A DNA stretch of 64,000 nucleotides from Vitrella brassicaformis (lineage: Eukaryota; Sar; Vitrellaceae). Under the pieces are notes generated by a model. That model made no database searches. It was not told the origin of the DNA and saw only the letters and a list, made by a program, of their open reading frames with translations. The DNA lies in the NCBI GenBank assembly GCA_001179505.1, contig CDMY01000218.1:87784-151783 (forward strand), read 5' to 3'. This document shows, piece after piece, positions 1 through 10,857 of this stretch (position 1 is the first letter of the stretch; the number at the start of each line of letters is the position of its first letter). The position numbers were made by a program, and so were the translations under genes.

Positions 1-459
1 CGCAGCTAAGTATCTGATCGTATCGCCCATCTGCACACACCGCACACACCCCACACACCCCACACACATGTCACACCACCACCCGCCAGTTCACTGCCTC
101 CCGGCATGGCCCCTCACCTGCGTCTGCAGCGCAACGACCTGCTCATGCAGGGTTAGCAGCCGCTCAAACGTCTCGCAGAACCTCTGCAAGGGCACACGCC
201 ACCACGAGATGATCATGAGAAGCCGACGAATGCATGACGGTCTTTGCATGTCTGTGTGTCCACATCATGGCTCACCGACTGCTCATCGTCTTGTGTGCCG
301 CCATGATTGATCCACCCAAACACATTGCTAAAGAAACTACCTGACCAACATAAACACCACACCACCACACACGAGAATTCCCTTCTCCCTCGCCCTCTCC
401 CCACCAGCAAGCCCACCTGCGGCAGCTGATGCCGATGCTGATGCCGATGGGCCGCTCAT
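1..459 (-). CDS. Family member A: Ser/Ala-rich N terminus of an F-box-like family protein (partial, runs off left edge)
   Basis: This is the 5' part of a gene on the minus strand. Exons read 417-459, 276-340, 118-183 and 1-30, all with GT-AG borders and closing phases (1, 0, 0). The start is the ATG at 459, giving a peptide that begins MSGPSASASASAAA. The second exon encodes SFFSNVFGWINHGG, the third RFCETFERLLTL, and the fourth begins MGDTIRYLAA. The exon order, exon phases and peptide match those of the plus-strand copy at 4274-7204 (for example [11 protein letters not shown]). No function can be given from this fragment. It is an inverted third copy of the family, so the rest should lie left of the window. 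Confidence 0.6.
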
Positions 460-479
460 CCCGCCCGCTGCGGCTATGC

Positions 480-660
480 TCACGGGAACCTCAAGCAATG
501 CCTGAAGACCATCCACACCATGAAGCGTTGAGAGCGGTGTTTGCGATGGATGAGTGTCATCTCTCGTGCTGTGCTTACCGGTGAGAAGGCAGCGACTGGA
601 CGAGAAAGCAAATCAGTCCAACGATGAGTGAATGGGCCAATCAATGGCGCCGCACACGTC
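480..660. repeat. Inverted copy of the family 5' flank (matches 4075-4240)
   Basis: The reverse complement of this stretch matches the region upstream of the plus-strand copy at 4274. Shared features are the segment with THRW-like coding potential, the donor CCGGTAAGCACA and the acceptor GTCTTCAGGC. It looks like a 5' UTR with one intron shared by all three family members; gene 1 has the same donor at 1224/1225 and acceptor at 1299/1300. The duplication therefore included the promoter-proximal region. Confidence 0.6.
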
Positions 661-788
661 AACCGCTGGAGCTGCAGACACACACGTGCAGAGGAGGTGA
701 AATCATCAGTCAGGCCTCTCCTTCTCTCAATGTGCGCCATCAATGTCTGACCGTGTTCTTTCCGCGTGTGTCGATGCCATCCGAACGC

Positions 789-794
789 TATAAA
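789..794 (+). promoter_or_regulatory. TATA-like box
   Basis: TATAAA followed by GGGG lies 47 bases upstream of the ATG at 841. It sits in the gap between the minus-strand family copy (start at 459) and the plus-strand ubiquitin-fragment ORF. Its position is suitable for a core promoter, but one hexamer is weak evidence. Confidence 0.25.
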
Positions 795-840
795 GGGGAG
801 ATCCGCCACACACAGCGCAGCACAGATACGATTGGGAGAA

Positions 841-1193
841 TGAACCATCGCCGTCGCTTCATCTCAGTGTTTTCGCACCTTCGACGTCGCGAAGGCCACA
901 GGACCGTGCCGCAGCCTGAAAGCCAAAGACGCAATCTTCTTCCCGTCAATTGCGAGCTTGAAGCCAAAGAGCTGAAAGAGGGAGAGAGCTGGCATCAGCT
1001 GAGTGAAGGGGATTCGCTCAAGGACGGCATGCAGATCCATATCAAGACACTCACTGGTACGTCGGGCACCAGTGGGTCGGGCAGCACACGTGAGATGGCC
1101 ATCCTGCACTGATAACCATGGGTGTGGGTGTGTTGTTGTGTGCAGGCAAGACCATTACGCTGGACGTGGCGAGAGCGCTCGAGTACTTCCTGT
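841..1193 (+). pseudogene. Ubiquitin-fragment ORF upstream of family member B
   Basis: Exon 841-1056 joins an exon starting near 1146. The spliced frame reads MQIHIKTLTG then KTITLDVARALEYFL and stops at 1193. The first 17 residues are those of ubiquitin (MQIFVKTLTGKTITLEV), with the intron after Gly10, exactly where the ubiquitin-like exon break falls at 6930/7002. The rest of the ubiquitin fold is missing. The upstream part, starting MNHRRRFISVF, has no recognisable domain. It may be a decayed gene end, or an upstream ORF in the transcript of the next gene: if the GTGAGT donor at 1190/1191 joins the acceptor at 1299, the frame ends in a TGA that overlaps the ATG at 1339 (ATGA). Confidence 0.4.
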
Positions 1194-1338
1194 GAGTGAA
1201 CACACCTCCTGCCGGCGGAAACCGGTAAGCACAGCACGAGAGATGACAGGCGGGTTCACGACGCACTCACTGCGCCATTGTGTGTGTGGCGCTCTTCAGG
1301 CGTCGTGTGGGCTGCCGTGAGGCCAGCGGGCGGCAGCT

Positions 1339-3403
1339 ATGAGCAGCACATCGGCATCAGCAGCTGCTGCAGGTGGGCTGACTTACGGGCTTAAGAGAGA
1401 GGGAGGGGAGGATCCACTTGTGTGGTGTGGTGTTTGTGTCGGTCAGGCGGCGAACATGGCAATGTGTTTGGAGTCGGCAATCGCAACGGCGCTCTCGTAG
1501 ACCAGTCGGTGAGTGCGGTAGGCAGCACGTCTGTCGCCGGCAGCCTGCTCAACGCCCTCGGGAACCTCTGTGTGCTGCAATCGCGGGTAGGTATGCAGAA
1601 CAGAACAGAGAAGAGCCACAGCTACATCATCCCTATCTGTCGTGGCGCCCGCGTGTGTGTGTGAGTGATCACGGTCAAGCGGTTCTCGAATCGCTTTATG
1701 CAGTAAGGCACACAGGCAGCTGGCTGGCCCTCTGTGGCTCATTCTGGTGTGACGTGTGTCATTCACAGGGGTCGCCGATTAGCGCGGAGATGGCCAGCGG
1801 AGCCCTCGGATCTCGCATCTCACACAGAAGGCTGCGGCTCGGCCATCGCACGGCTGGATAGCCTCGTGCAGGTAGGAACGATGCCGATATCCTCTCTGTG
1901 TGTGTATGCCTTCTCTCTCTGCATATAGTGCTCTGTGTGTATTCTTGTTTTCGGTCCAGGGCAGCAGTGGTGCGGGGGAGACGACTGAGGAGGCCTCCGA
2001 CGCTGCACATGAGGGGGTACGTCTGTTTCGCTCTAATACTAACATGACGGCCTGTGAATCGCGTGATGTGTGTGCAGGGTGAGGGCGGTGCGAAGCGCCG
2101 CCGTGTTGACGCGCCGCCCGGAGAGTCGTCTGGCGCTGTCGGCCCGCCCGGGCTGCCCACTGATGTCCTCCGCTCCCTGCTGCCCTTCGTCTGCGGCCAC
2201 CGTGACGATCCCGACACCCTCACCCCACAGAACACGATCGCCCTCTGCCGCACATCCGAGGCGGTCGGCAGCGCCGTCGAGGCCGACCTGATCGCAGACA
2301 TCGACAGCATCATCCGCCGCGACGGCCTCACTGGCGTCATCGGCTACACCCCGCTGCGCCAGTCGAGCGATTGCAGTCCTTTGGTGCGCCGAATGCGACT
2401 GATCCGCCTGCAGTACCTGATGGTGACGGGGGGCGACTGGCAGGGCAACGTGCCCGTTCTGCGCCTCGCCAAGAGCTGTGGACGAGTGCAGCAGCTGCCG
2501 ATCGAGCTGACGGAGGACGACCTGCACCACGTGGGCAGCAAGGCCGTCATCGACGGTCGTCCCGAGACCATCCGCCAGTACGCCCTCTTCAGCCACCGAC
2601 TGGGGGACAACATGCAGCTGACGCGCAATGCCAACGGGCGGGACGAGCTGGGTGGGTTGGAGATGAGGGCGCGCTACGCGGGGACTCTGCAGGTTAGGTG
2701 TACAGCTCGATTCGGGACGAACGACCGTGTGTGCGAATGTAAGAGAGGGAGGGCAAAGCCCACAAGAAAGGCAACTTGACCTGCATGGTATCCCTCCCTC
2801 CCTGTTTCCGTGTCTGCAGACGATGGTGGCCTGTACGATGGCTTCAGAGGACTGATCATCAAGAGGTGCGGCACCGCTCAAGGTGGAACGCACACACAAG
2901 ACGGGAACCTGCTGTTTTGCTCTTGCCTTCCCAGCATGGCCTTCGGGTCATCGCGTTTGGTGTCGAACCGCTTCCACCGCCACGGGTCTGCCGAGTATCA
3001 TCGCATCGGTGTCCTTTTCGACCAGAAGCCGCCCCTGTGGGATTGCCGCACCATCGGATATTACGTCCCATCGCCCTATGGCGACATCCCCCGCCGATTC
3101 GTCATACTCTGTGGCGACGAGGAGGGCGATGACTTCCTGGCCTTCATCGAGATGACCAAGGACCCTTATGGGACGGCAGACATGTACCTCTACACCACCG
3201 AGGCGCCCCAGAGTGGCGTAGGCGGTGCTGGCTCCCCCCTGACAGTGTCCATTGCCCACAACAAGATGGGCGACGCCATCACACTTCTCCCAGACGTCGA
3301 CGAGGCCTCCAATACAGGTACACGCGATCTGCAAGATGAATGAGACCCACAGAGGGGCGAAACTTTCTCTTCATGTGTGTGCACAGCTGTTGCGGCGGTG
3401 TAA
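1339..3403 (+). CDS. Family member B: F-box-like protein with unknown C-terminal domain
   Basis: Nine exons: 1339-1372, 1447-1586, 1680-1702 (a 23-base microexon, least certain), 1769-1871, 1960-2016, 2078-2738, 2820-2865, 2935-3317 and 3387-3403. Phases close from ATG to TAA. The N terminus is MSSTSASAAAAGG and the next few exons are short and low in complexity. Exon 6 begins KRRRVDAPPG, a possible nuclear signal, then LPTDVLRSLLPFV, which resembles the start of an F-box. It continues with the block shared with the next copy ([46 protein letters not shown]). The C-terminal exon holds [38 protein letters not shown] and YLYTTEAPQ. Unlike the next copy it ends after TLLPDVDEASNTAVAAV with no ubiquitin-like domain. 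I recognise no family for the C-terminal block. F-box is a suggestion only. Confidence 0.65.
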
Positions 3404-4273
3404 TCGTAGCTGATGTGAAGTGACGGGTGGACGACTCTGAGATGAGCATGTGTGGCGAGGCTGGTGTGGTGGATGCAATGGCTGCTTCTGTAGCCGTCCA
3501 CTTTTTCTATGCGTTTTTTTCTTTTCTCTCACACAAATCCAATCCATACACACGCGATCATCATGCATGGATCCCGAGCCGTTTTTCAGCATATATGGCA
3601 TGTATCCACCGCATCCAGTTTTGTGTACGAACATTGTCGTTGGATTCATATTCATGCAAGGCAGGCGAACGGGGTGGGCTCCTTGACTGACATTCAGGTG
3701 CCGCGTGGTCACATGCCAGCCATACCTCGTGTACAGTACAGGATCCGCAGTTGCATCACGAGACAGACACGCACACACACACACACACACACATCAACCA
3801 GACAGGCAGCCAGGCGCATGTTTGTCATCCGACATACATACACACACCCTCGCTCAGTCTGCACCAACCCACTCACGCAATCCGCACGTCAGCGGCATGG
3901 TTTCGATCTCGCACGCTCAAAGCGAGCCCTTTCGATTCGGCAGTCAACGGCTTTTGCGCGCGTCCAGACGAAATCATCAGGCTCAGAGGACTCCCTCTCT
4001 GTCCCGCACGACAGAGATCTCATCGCATTCTCTGCTGTGTTCGTCGTGAGCCCTCCCGTCTGGCGGAGTGCTGTGCGGCGTTCTTATTGATCGGCTTATC
4101 GACTCATCGGTGGAGTGATTTGCTCGTCGACAGTCGCTGCCCTCTCGCCGGTAACCACATGCACGAGAGATGACAGACAGACGTCCGAACGACACACTCA
4201 CTCACTGCGCCACTGTGTGTGTGGCGGTCTTCAGGCGCTTTGTGTTGGCTGCCGTAGCACAGCGGGCGGCACT
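3404..4273. other. Intergenic region with duplicated 3' flank and CA repeat
   Basis: No gene seen. A pure AC tract lies at about 3772-3793. The segment around 3796-3860 (GGCGCATGTTTGTCATCC and neighbours) recurs downstream of the next gene at about 7571-7640, so the duplicated unit includes 3' flanking DNA. From about 4075 the 5' flank of the next copy starts, with the shared 5' UTR intron donor at about 4153. Confidence 0.5.
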
Positions 4274-7204
4274 ATGAACAGCACATCGGCAGCAGCTGCT
4301 GCAGGTGGGCTGACTGGTTGGGAGAGGGGAGGGAGGGGAGGACTCACTTTTGTATGGTGTGGTTTGTGTTGGCCAGGTGGTGGTGGACGTAGCAGTTTGT
4401 TCGGGTTCGTCAACCAGATCGCCACACAACACGATGGGCAGTCGGTAAGCCAAGATGCGGCCACACAAACAGGCAGAGACCGTCATGCATTCGTCTGTTT
4501 CTCATGACGGTGATGTGCAGAAGTCGTCTGATCTGTTGGCGCGTCTGGTGAAGTTGCACCACCAGGTAGGTGGCTTGGCTCCAGACACAGACGAGAGGAC
4601 ATGTGGGCAGACAGGGAGATGGATGGATGGCGGGTGTGACATGTCGTGTGTGTCGTGCGTGCAGTGTGTGCAGATGGGCGACTCGATCAGATACCTCGCT
4701 GCCGAGGTCAGTCAGTGAGTCGACCAATGGCTGACTGAGCACACATCACATGGTGTGTCATTGCTCACTCCCTCCTCCGTTGCATGTGTGTGGTTTGTGG
4801 TTGTGTGCAGGGGTCTGTCGGTGAGAGTCGCCTGCCGATGCTGGAGAGAGCCATCGCTGACAGCTCTAGTGCACTTGACCGACTTGATGGCGTGGCACTG
4901 GTATCTGCATACACAGACATGCATTATTCATCCGCCCTCCGGCTTTTCCTTTCTGTGATTTGGTGTGTGTGTGGCTCAGTTGGAGGGCCACTTCAAGACT
5001 TTCGCGCTCTCCCCTCCAGACGATGACGAGGAGGGGTGGGGAAGGATCGAGCCCCTCTTTGCAGAGGTACGTGGCCCCATCGATGCGATGGACGCACACC
5101 GACAGACATTGTGGCCGGGTGGACTGACTTGCCTTATCTGATCTGCAGGAGCCGTCCAGCAATGGGGATCTCTCTGACCACTCATCCAACACAGTCGCCA
5201 CGCAGACAGAGATGGTGGCACAGGTAGGTACGCCGTATCTGTGTGTGTATCTTCTTTCGTACTGATTGCATCGCTGCTTTTGCTTCAGGGCCCTGGCAGC
5301 CGATTTGCCGACAAGGCCGTCACTGATGAGACCACTAGGGCCACAAAGACACAGAAGAAGGTACGACAGCTGTTGCACCGTGCTGCTGACATCATGACGG
5401 CCGACGTGTCATTCATTGTCTGTCAGGCTCACTTGATTGGGTTTGAGTTCGTGCGGCAGCTGCACGCCCTTCCCGAAGCCCTCATGCACTGCACACTCCT
5501 CCCCCTCATCGACCAGCAGGACCTGCAAACCGCACTCGCCAAGGTCAGCAGTGCCCTCTGCTGCACTTCACCGGCAGTCGGCAGCGCCGTGGCGGCCTTC
5601 CTCATCCCCCAAATCGACAGCATCATCGAACGCGGTGGCCTCAAGGGACTCATCAGCTACACCCAGATCCGTCGGCACCTGCAGCGGCAGCCGGGTCGGT
5701 GTATGGATGTCCGTCGGCCATTCCGGCTGATCCAGCTGCACTACCTGATGGTGACGGGGGGCGACTGGCGGGGCAACATGCCGCTGCTGCGGCTGGCCAA
5801 GAGCTGTGGACGAGTGCAGCAGCTGCCAATCGAGCTGGCGGAGGACGACCTTCAGCACGTGGGCAGCAAGGCCGTCATCGACAGCCGCCCCGAGGCCATC
5901 CGCCAGTACAGCCTCTTCAGCCACCGACTGGGGGATTACATGCGGCTGACGCGCAATGCCAACGGGCTGGAGATGCTGGGCGGACGTGTGGTGACGGTGC
6001 ACACACGACGGACGGTGCCGTATGGGTATCGAGATCGATTTGATCCAGACAATCCCCCGTTCGGATGTAAGAGAGAGGGGAGGGTCAAGCACCATAGGGG
6101 AGGCCATCTGACCTGGATGGAATTCCTCCCTCCCTGTTTCCGTGTCGTGTCTGCAGACTGTGGTATCGTGTACGATGACTTCAGAGGAATGATCATCAAG
6201 ATGTGCGATGCAGCACCGCTCAAAGTGGAAGGCACACACAAGACGGCAACCTGCTGTTTGCTGTTGCCTTCCCAGCATGGCCTTCGGGTCATCGCGTTTG
6301 GTGTCGAACCGTTTCCGTGAGTTGGTCATCAAGGAGTATGCAGCGACTCAAATGAGAGAACACAGCACAGCAATGTGTCGTGTACTCTGTCTTTCTTTCC
6401 CTCCCTGCTCTTTCAGGTTGGCATTGTGGTCGTCGCGTCCGCTGTCTGCTGAGGATGATAGCATCGCTGACCTGATGGACCAGCAGCCGCCCCTGTGGGA
6501 CTGCCGCACCATCGACTACAGCTACACCGACTACGGCTGCCGCGGCTCTAGCCGACTCGTCATACTGTGTGGCGACGAGAAGGACGACGACTTCGCGGCA
6601 TACATCTGGATGAGAAAGGAGCGTGATGGGGCGGCAGACATCTCCCTCTACACCACCGAAGCGCCCCAGGGGGACGGCGATGGCCCTGCTGCCTTCCCCA
6701 AGGCAGTGGCCAAGGCCCGCAACAAGATGGGCGACGCCATCACACTGCTCCCAAAGGTAAGAGGCCATCAACACAGGTACATACACACGAATGAAAAGGG
6801 GCGGGAGACGCAGACACGCACGCACATGGCATGGAGTGCGCCTTCGTGTCGCTCTGATGTTTAGGTGTGTCTGCGTGTTCGGCCACAGAGAGGCGACCGA
6901 CCTTCCAGATCTTCTACAAGAACCTCCAAGGTCACACACACACAGATGCTCACACACTAGTGCCCACATTCGCTTCCTGTGTCTCTTCTTTCTTTTTGCA
7001 GGCAAGACCAGAACACTGGACGTCCACCCCAGCGACACCGTCAGGACTGTCAAGGCCAAGATTCAGGCCGAGGAGGGTATACCCACCGACCGGCAGCGCC
7101 TCATCTTCAGCGGCAGGCAGCTCGAGGACGGCCGCACAGTGTCGGACTACCACATCCAGAAGGAGTCGACCCTCCACCTCGTCCTGCTGCTGCTCTTGCG
7201 GTGA
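4274..7204 (+). CDS. Family member C: F-box-like protein with C-terminal ubiquitin-like domain lacking the GG tail
   Basis: Thirteen exons: 4274-4304, 4377-4444, 4521-4565, 4674-4706, 4811-4900, 4980-5066, 5149-5223, 5289-5360, 5427-6066, 6157-6202, 6276-6756, 6891-6930 and 7002-7204. All phases close. The N terminus is [14 protein letters not shown]; short charged exons follow. The large exon at 5427 carries [14 protein letters not shown], where member B has its F-box-like segment, and the shared YLMVTGGDW block. The last two exons encode a clear ubiquitin-like domain: [50 protein letters not shown], then [16 protein letters not shown] and stop. The C-terminal Gly-Gly is absent, so it cannot be processed or conjugated like ubiquitin. 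Such fused domains usually bind the proteasome or ubiquitin receptors. A canonical-looking intron inside exon 11 (6317-6416) must be retained to keep the frame. Confidence 0.7.
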
Positions 7205-7902
7205 GACACTCACTCACTGGTGGGTCAGGCAACACACACGAGAAGTCTGACCAGCGGGACTCTGCAAACGTGTGACTTAGTCGTGCGTGGTGGGGGTGGC
7301 ATGCATCGATCGAGAGAGACAGGGATGGATGGATGAGTAGATGCGTGTGTGTGTAGGTATGCGCATCGGACCAACCCTGGTTGGCTCCGTCCGTTGAATG
7401 TTCATTTGAGGTGTGTGTGATGTATACGCAGGGTCGCTTTTCAAAACTTCCCCTCTTTGCATCTATGTACTTGACGGATTCAATCCGTGTGTTGGTCGCT
7501 TCGGTCACATCATCCTTCACCCTTTACTGACCCCAGACACGCCAACTATACAGACACACAGACAGACAGATCAACCAGCCAGACAGCCAGGCGCATGTTT
7601 GTCATCCGTCATACACGCAGACACACACACACACATCCTCACCACCCCAATGAAAACTATGAAAGGACTAACTGATGTGGGGGGGCGGTGTGGATGGTGA
7701 TGCGTGAATCCATCTGTCTGTCTGTTCCGCGTCGATAGAGTACACCAGACCAGATGGGCGGTGGAAATCTCACTAACCGAATGCACCGCACCAATCGGCC
7801 GCTCCTCTCCCTTTTCCCATCTGCCGTAACTAACGTACACGCCGATACAATGAGTGCGCTGCCCGGACACGCAATACGATACACTGCAGCAGAAATACAA
7901 AC
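7205..7902. other. Intergenic region before assembly gap
   Basis: No supported gene. It contains short GATG, CACA and CAGA runs and, at about 7571-7640, the copy of the 3' flank also found at 3796-3860. The sequence then runs into an N gap. Confidence 0.4.
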
Positions 7903-8202
7903 NNNNNNNNNNNNNNNNNNNNNNNNNNNNNNNNNNNNNNNNNNNNNNNNNNNNNNNNNNNNNNNNNNNNNNNNNNNNNNNNNNNNNNNNNNNNNNNNNN
8001 NNNNNNNNNNNNNNNNNNNNNNNNNNNNNNNNNNNNNNNNNNNNNNNNNNNNNNNNNNNNNNNNNNNNNNNNNNNNNNNNNNNNNNNNNNNNNNNNNNNN
8101 NNNNNNNNNNNNNNNNNNNNNNNNNNNNNNNNNNNNNNNNNNNNNNNNNNNNNNNNNNNNNNNNNNNNNNNNNNNNNNNNNNNNNNNNNNNNNNNNNNNN
8201 NN
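7903..8202. other. Assembly gap (300 N)
   Basis: Exactly 300 unknown bases, probably a fixed-size placeholder. A C-rich run and (CCCT)n follow immediately, so the gap probably covers simple repeat. Confidence 0.99.
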
Positions 8203-8263
8203 CCCCCCCAACCCCCACATGAAGGAAGAACCCTCCCTCCCTCCCTCCGTCCCCTCTGTCATG

Positions 8264-10477
8264 TCAGCTCTTCTTGTACGCCTGCATGAGGTCGTCAGCG
8301 ATAGAGTAGGCAATCATGGCCGCCAGCACCAGCATCAGCCCCACCGTGGCCCAGAAGGGCCGCCGCTCGATACACGAGCAGCCCCACACACTTATGCGCT
8401 CATCCCAGTCCACATACTGCCGCAGGAGCTGCTCCAGCCGCTCCGCTTCAGACGCCGAGTGGAGCGTGAACGCGTGTGAGCGGGGCGACTCCTCAGATTC
8501 CCCAGCCCCTTCATGCTCGTCTTTTGCCGGCGACGTGTCGTCAGGCAGGTAAGACGCCAGTTTGTGCCTCATCCGCCGCTTGCTGCCTTGGTGCCGCTCC
8601 TCCCTGCCACCCTCCTCAGTGCCGTTCATCTCAGCTGGTGGGTCGGATGACACAAGGCAGCTCGCCTTGGCCGACGACACGCGGGAGTTTTCCTGGGTGT
8701 CGTCCGCCACCGTCACTGCGTCGGACTGCCTGCCCGCATCGTTGTTGTAGGGCGACACCTCCGCGTCGACGAGCCGCACCAGAAGGTCTCTGGCACCTGA
8801 GCCGCCTTCCTCGTGTGCGTGTGGGAGTGGCTGTGTCCTGGTCTTCCGGGCGATGGCCAGCAGATACACCACAGCGGGGAGGAAGTAGTTGGCCAACACA
8901 CCTGCCGTGATAGAACTGCACACACACAGAAAACAGAGAGACACACACACACAAATGGCAATGTGTGTGTCGCCCTCCCAGAGAAGCACAGACAGATAGA
9001 ACTTACCTCCAGGCAAGCAGCCTGCCGAAGAGCCGCCCATTGGACAGGGCCCATGCTATCAGCCAGGGGGCACAGCAGCCGTAGAAGAACGCCCCCTGCT
9101 GACCGCACAGACCACTGTTGTAGAGGTTGTAGCGGCTCGCAATGGCCATGACAGGAATGCCCGGCAGCACGGTGGTGAACGAGAAGCTGAACATCGACAG
9201 CCGCGTGAGCATCCCCGTCGACGGCTCGTTGGTCATGTACACGAAGGCGTTGCTGCTGTTGAGCGCGGGGTACGCCACACACACCACCAGGGCGAAGCTG
9301 AAGTAGAGAAACGCCGAGAGGATGGCCGACATCCACACGACGGGGACCACACGAGTGGACGGCAGGATCTCGTTGCACCAGGAGGGGATCAGCACCACGT
9401 AGGAGTATGACGCGACCATGATGCCGAAGACGGCGCCGTAGCCAGTGTCTCCGACTAGAGGGGGGAAGGTCATTGGGGAGTGGGTGCGCTCCTCCTGCTG
9501 GAATGACCGAATGATCGACGAGATGATGATCAGGCCGATGGCGCCGAACTGCAGGAAAAACGTGACGATCTGAATGTACATGTTCTCATTCAGACTGACA
9601 CACACATCGACACCGACACACGCACATAACTGAGTGCCGCTCTTCCGCCCGGTGTGCTGTCCTACTTGAGGTAGCTCATGGGCAGGCACAGCAGCGCCGT
9701 GAAGAGGTACCCCCCGGTGATGGCAAAGATCATCGTGTGTTGCCGGCCGTCGTGGTTCTCATAGCCGCCTCGATAGACCTTCTCCACGTTCGACCAGCCG
9801 CCCACATGAGCGTGTGGCCACACCTCGATTACGGGCACCTGCCCGAAGCAGCGGATGAAGCACCGGTCGAAGGCCTCGGCCGTCACGATGATGGCGGCGA
9901 TGTTCATGGCCTGGATGGCCACCTGGTAGACCACCTGGATTAAGGTGGCCGACCGGTCGCCGAGGAAGTACTGGACCGTTGCGACGTACTCCTCCCGCTT
10001 CTCGAGGTGTTTATTTCCAGGCACCCGAACCATGCTCTACACCCACACACACACGGGGCAATCCACACGTGGCTCGTGCCTGTTGTGGTGCTCAGGGAAG
10101 AAAAAGTTACCTTGATGACCATGAAGGTCGCGATGCAGCTGATCGCACAGATAGCGGCGTTGGCGAAGAACACGGTGAGCCATCCGGCGTGAAGCATGCA
10201 CAGCGGCACACCCACAAAGCCCGCTCCGAATATCTGAGGAGCGACAGACATGAGAGTGTGGCCGGCTGGTCTGGTCGGCTCTTGCATGGCATGATGTGTG
10301 TAATACCTACCTGGTTGACAAGAAACACGAATGACTGGAAGCTGCACCAAACACACACAACACAGCACGGCAGGCACACTTGCAAATGCGCCATCGTTGA
10401 GCATCCGGCTTTCTGTACCTGCCGATGCTTTTGGCTCCGTAGGCCGTATGGTGGCCTATCAGCCGTGATATGAACAT
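8264..10477 (-). CDS. Amino acid/auxin permease (AAAP) type transporter
   Basis: Six exons on minus: 10419-10477, 10311-10341, 10111-10233, 9666-10036, 9007-9594 and 8264-8915; phases close to give 607 residues. The N terminus MFISRLIGHH leads into FVFLVNQIFGAGFVGVPL, the typical first-helix motif of the AAAP family (SLC36/38-like), which moves amino acids with protons or sodium across plasma or organelle membranes. Further hydrophobic segments include WLTVFFANAAICAISCIA, IGLIIISS, VFGIMVASYSYVVLIP, ILSAFLYFSFALVVCVAYP and VLANYFLPAVVYLLAI. A hydrophilic stretch of about 130 residues rich in Glu, Ser and Asp precedes a last helix (PFWATVGLMLVLAAMIAYSI) near the C terminus, an unusual extension. 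Substrate cannot be read from sequence. Divergent with the gene at 10858. Confidence 0.8.
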
Positions 10478-10857
10478 TGCGACGCTGCCAGCACACCCAG
10501 ACCTACAGGAAACACACCGCCACACACACACACCCCTGCTAGCGCTTGTCACTGCTTCCCACGCGATTCTTGCATGGCGTATTCATCCCACCTGTAGAGC
10601 CTCCTCACTACGCGGCACTACGGTACGCGCCTCTTTCAATTGCGAGCTACTCTGCGAGCTACAGACGGTGCAGAAGATCTTTCGCATCCTTCGTGTGTTG
10701 TGGCACCTCACTCGTCATCCTGTCGTCTCCTCGCGTCTTTCGTCTCGGCATCCTTCTGTCCTTTGCTCTCATCCGCATCCCAGCCCTTCGCTTAATCGGC
10801 AGCAGCAGCAGCGGCCGCAAACCAGCCTCCCTCTCATATTCGCATCAAAGATCAAAG
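10478..10857. promoter_or_regulatory. Shared upstream region of a divergent gene pair
   Basis: These 380 bases separate the start of the minus-strand transporter from the plus-strand oxidoreductase start chosen here, so they should contain both promoters. No TATA box stands out. The plus frame is open from an ATG at 10546, in frame with the oxidoreductase, so part of the region could instead code an N-terminal extension. Confidence 0.4.
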
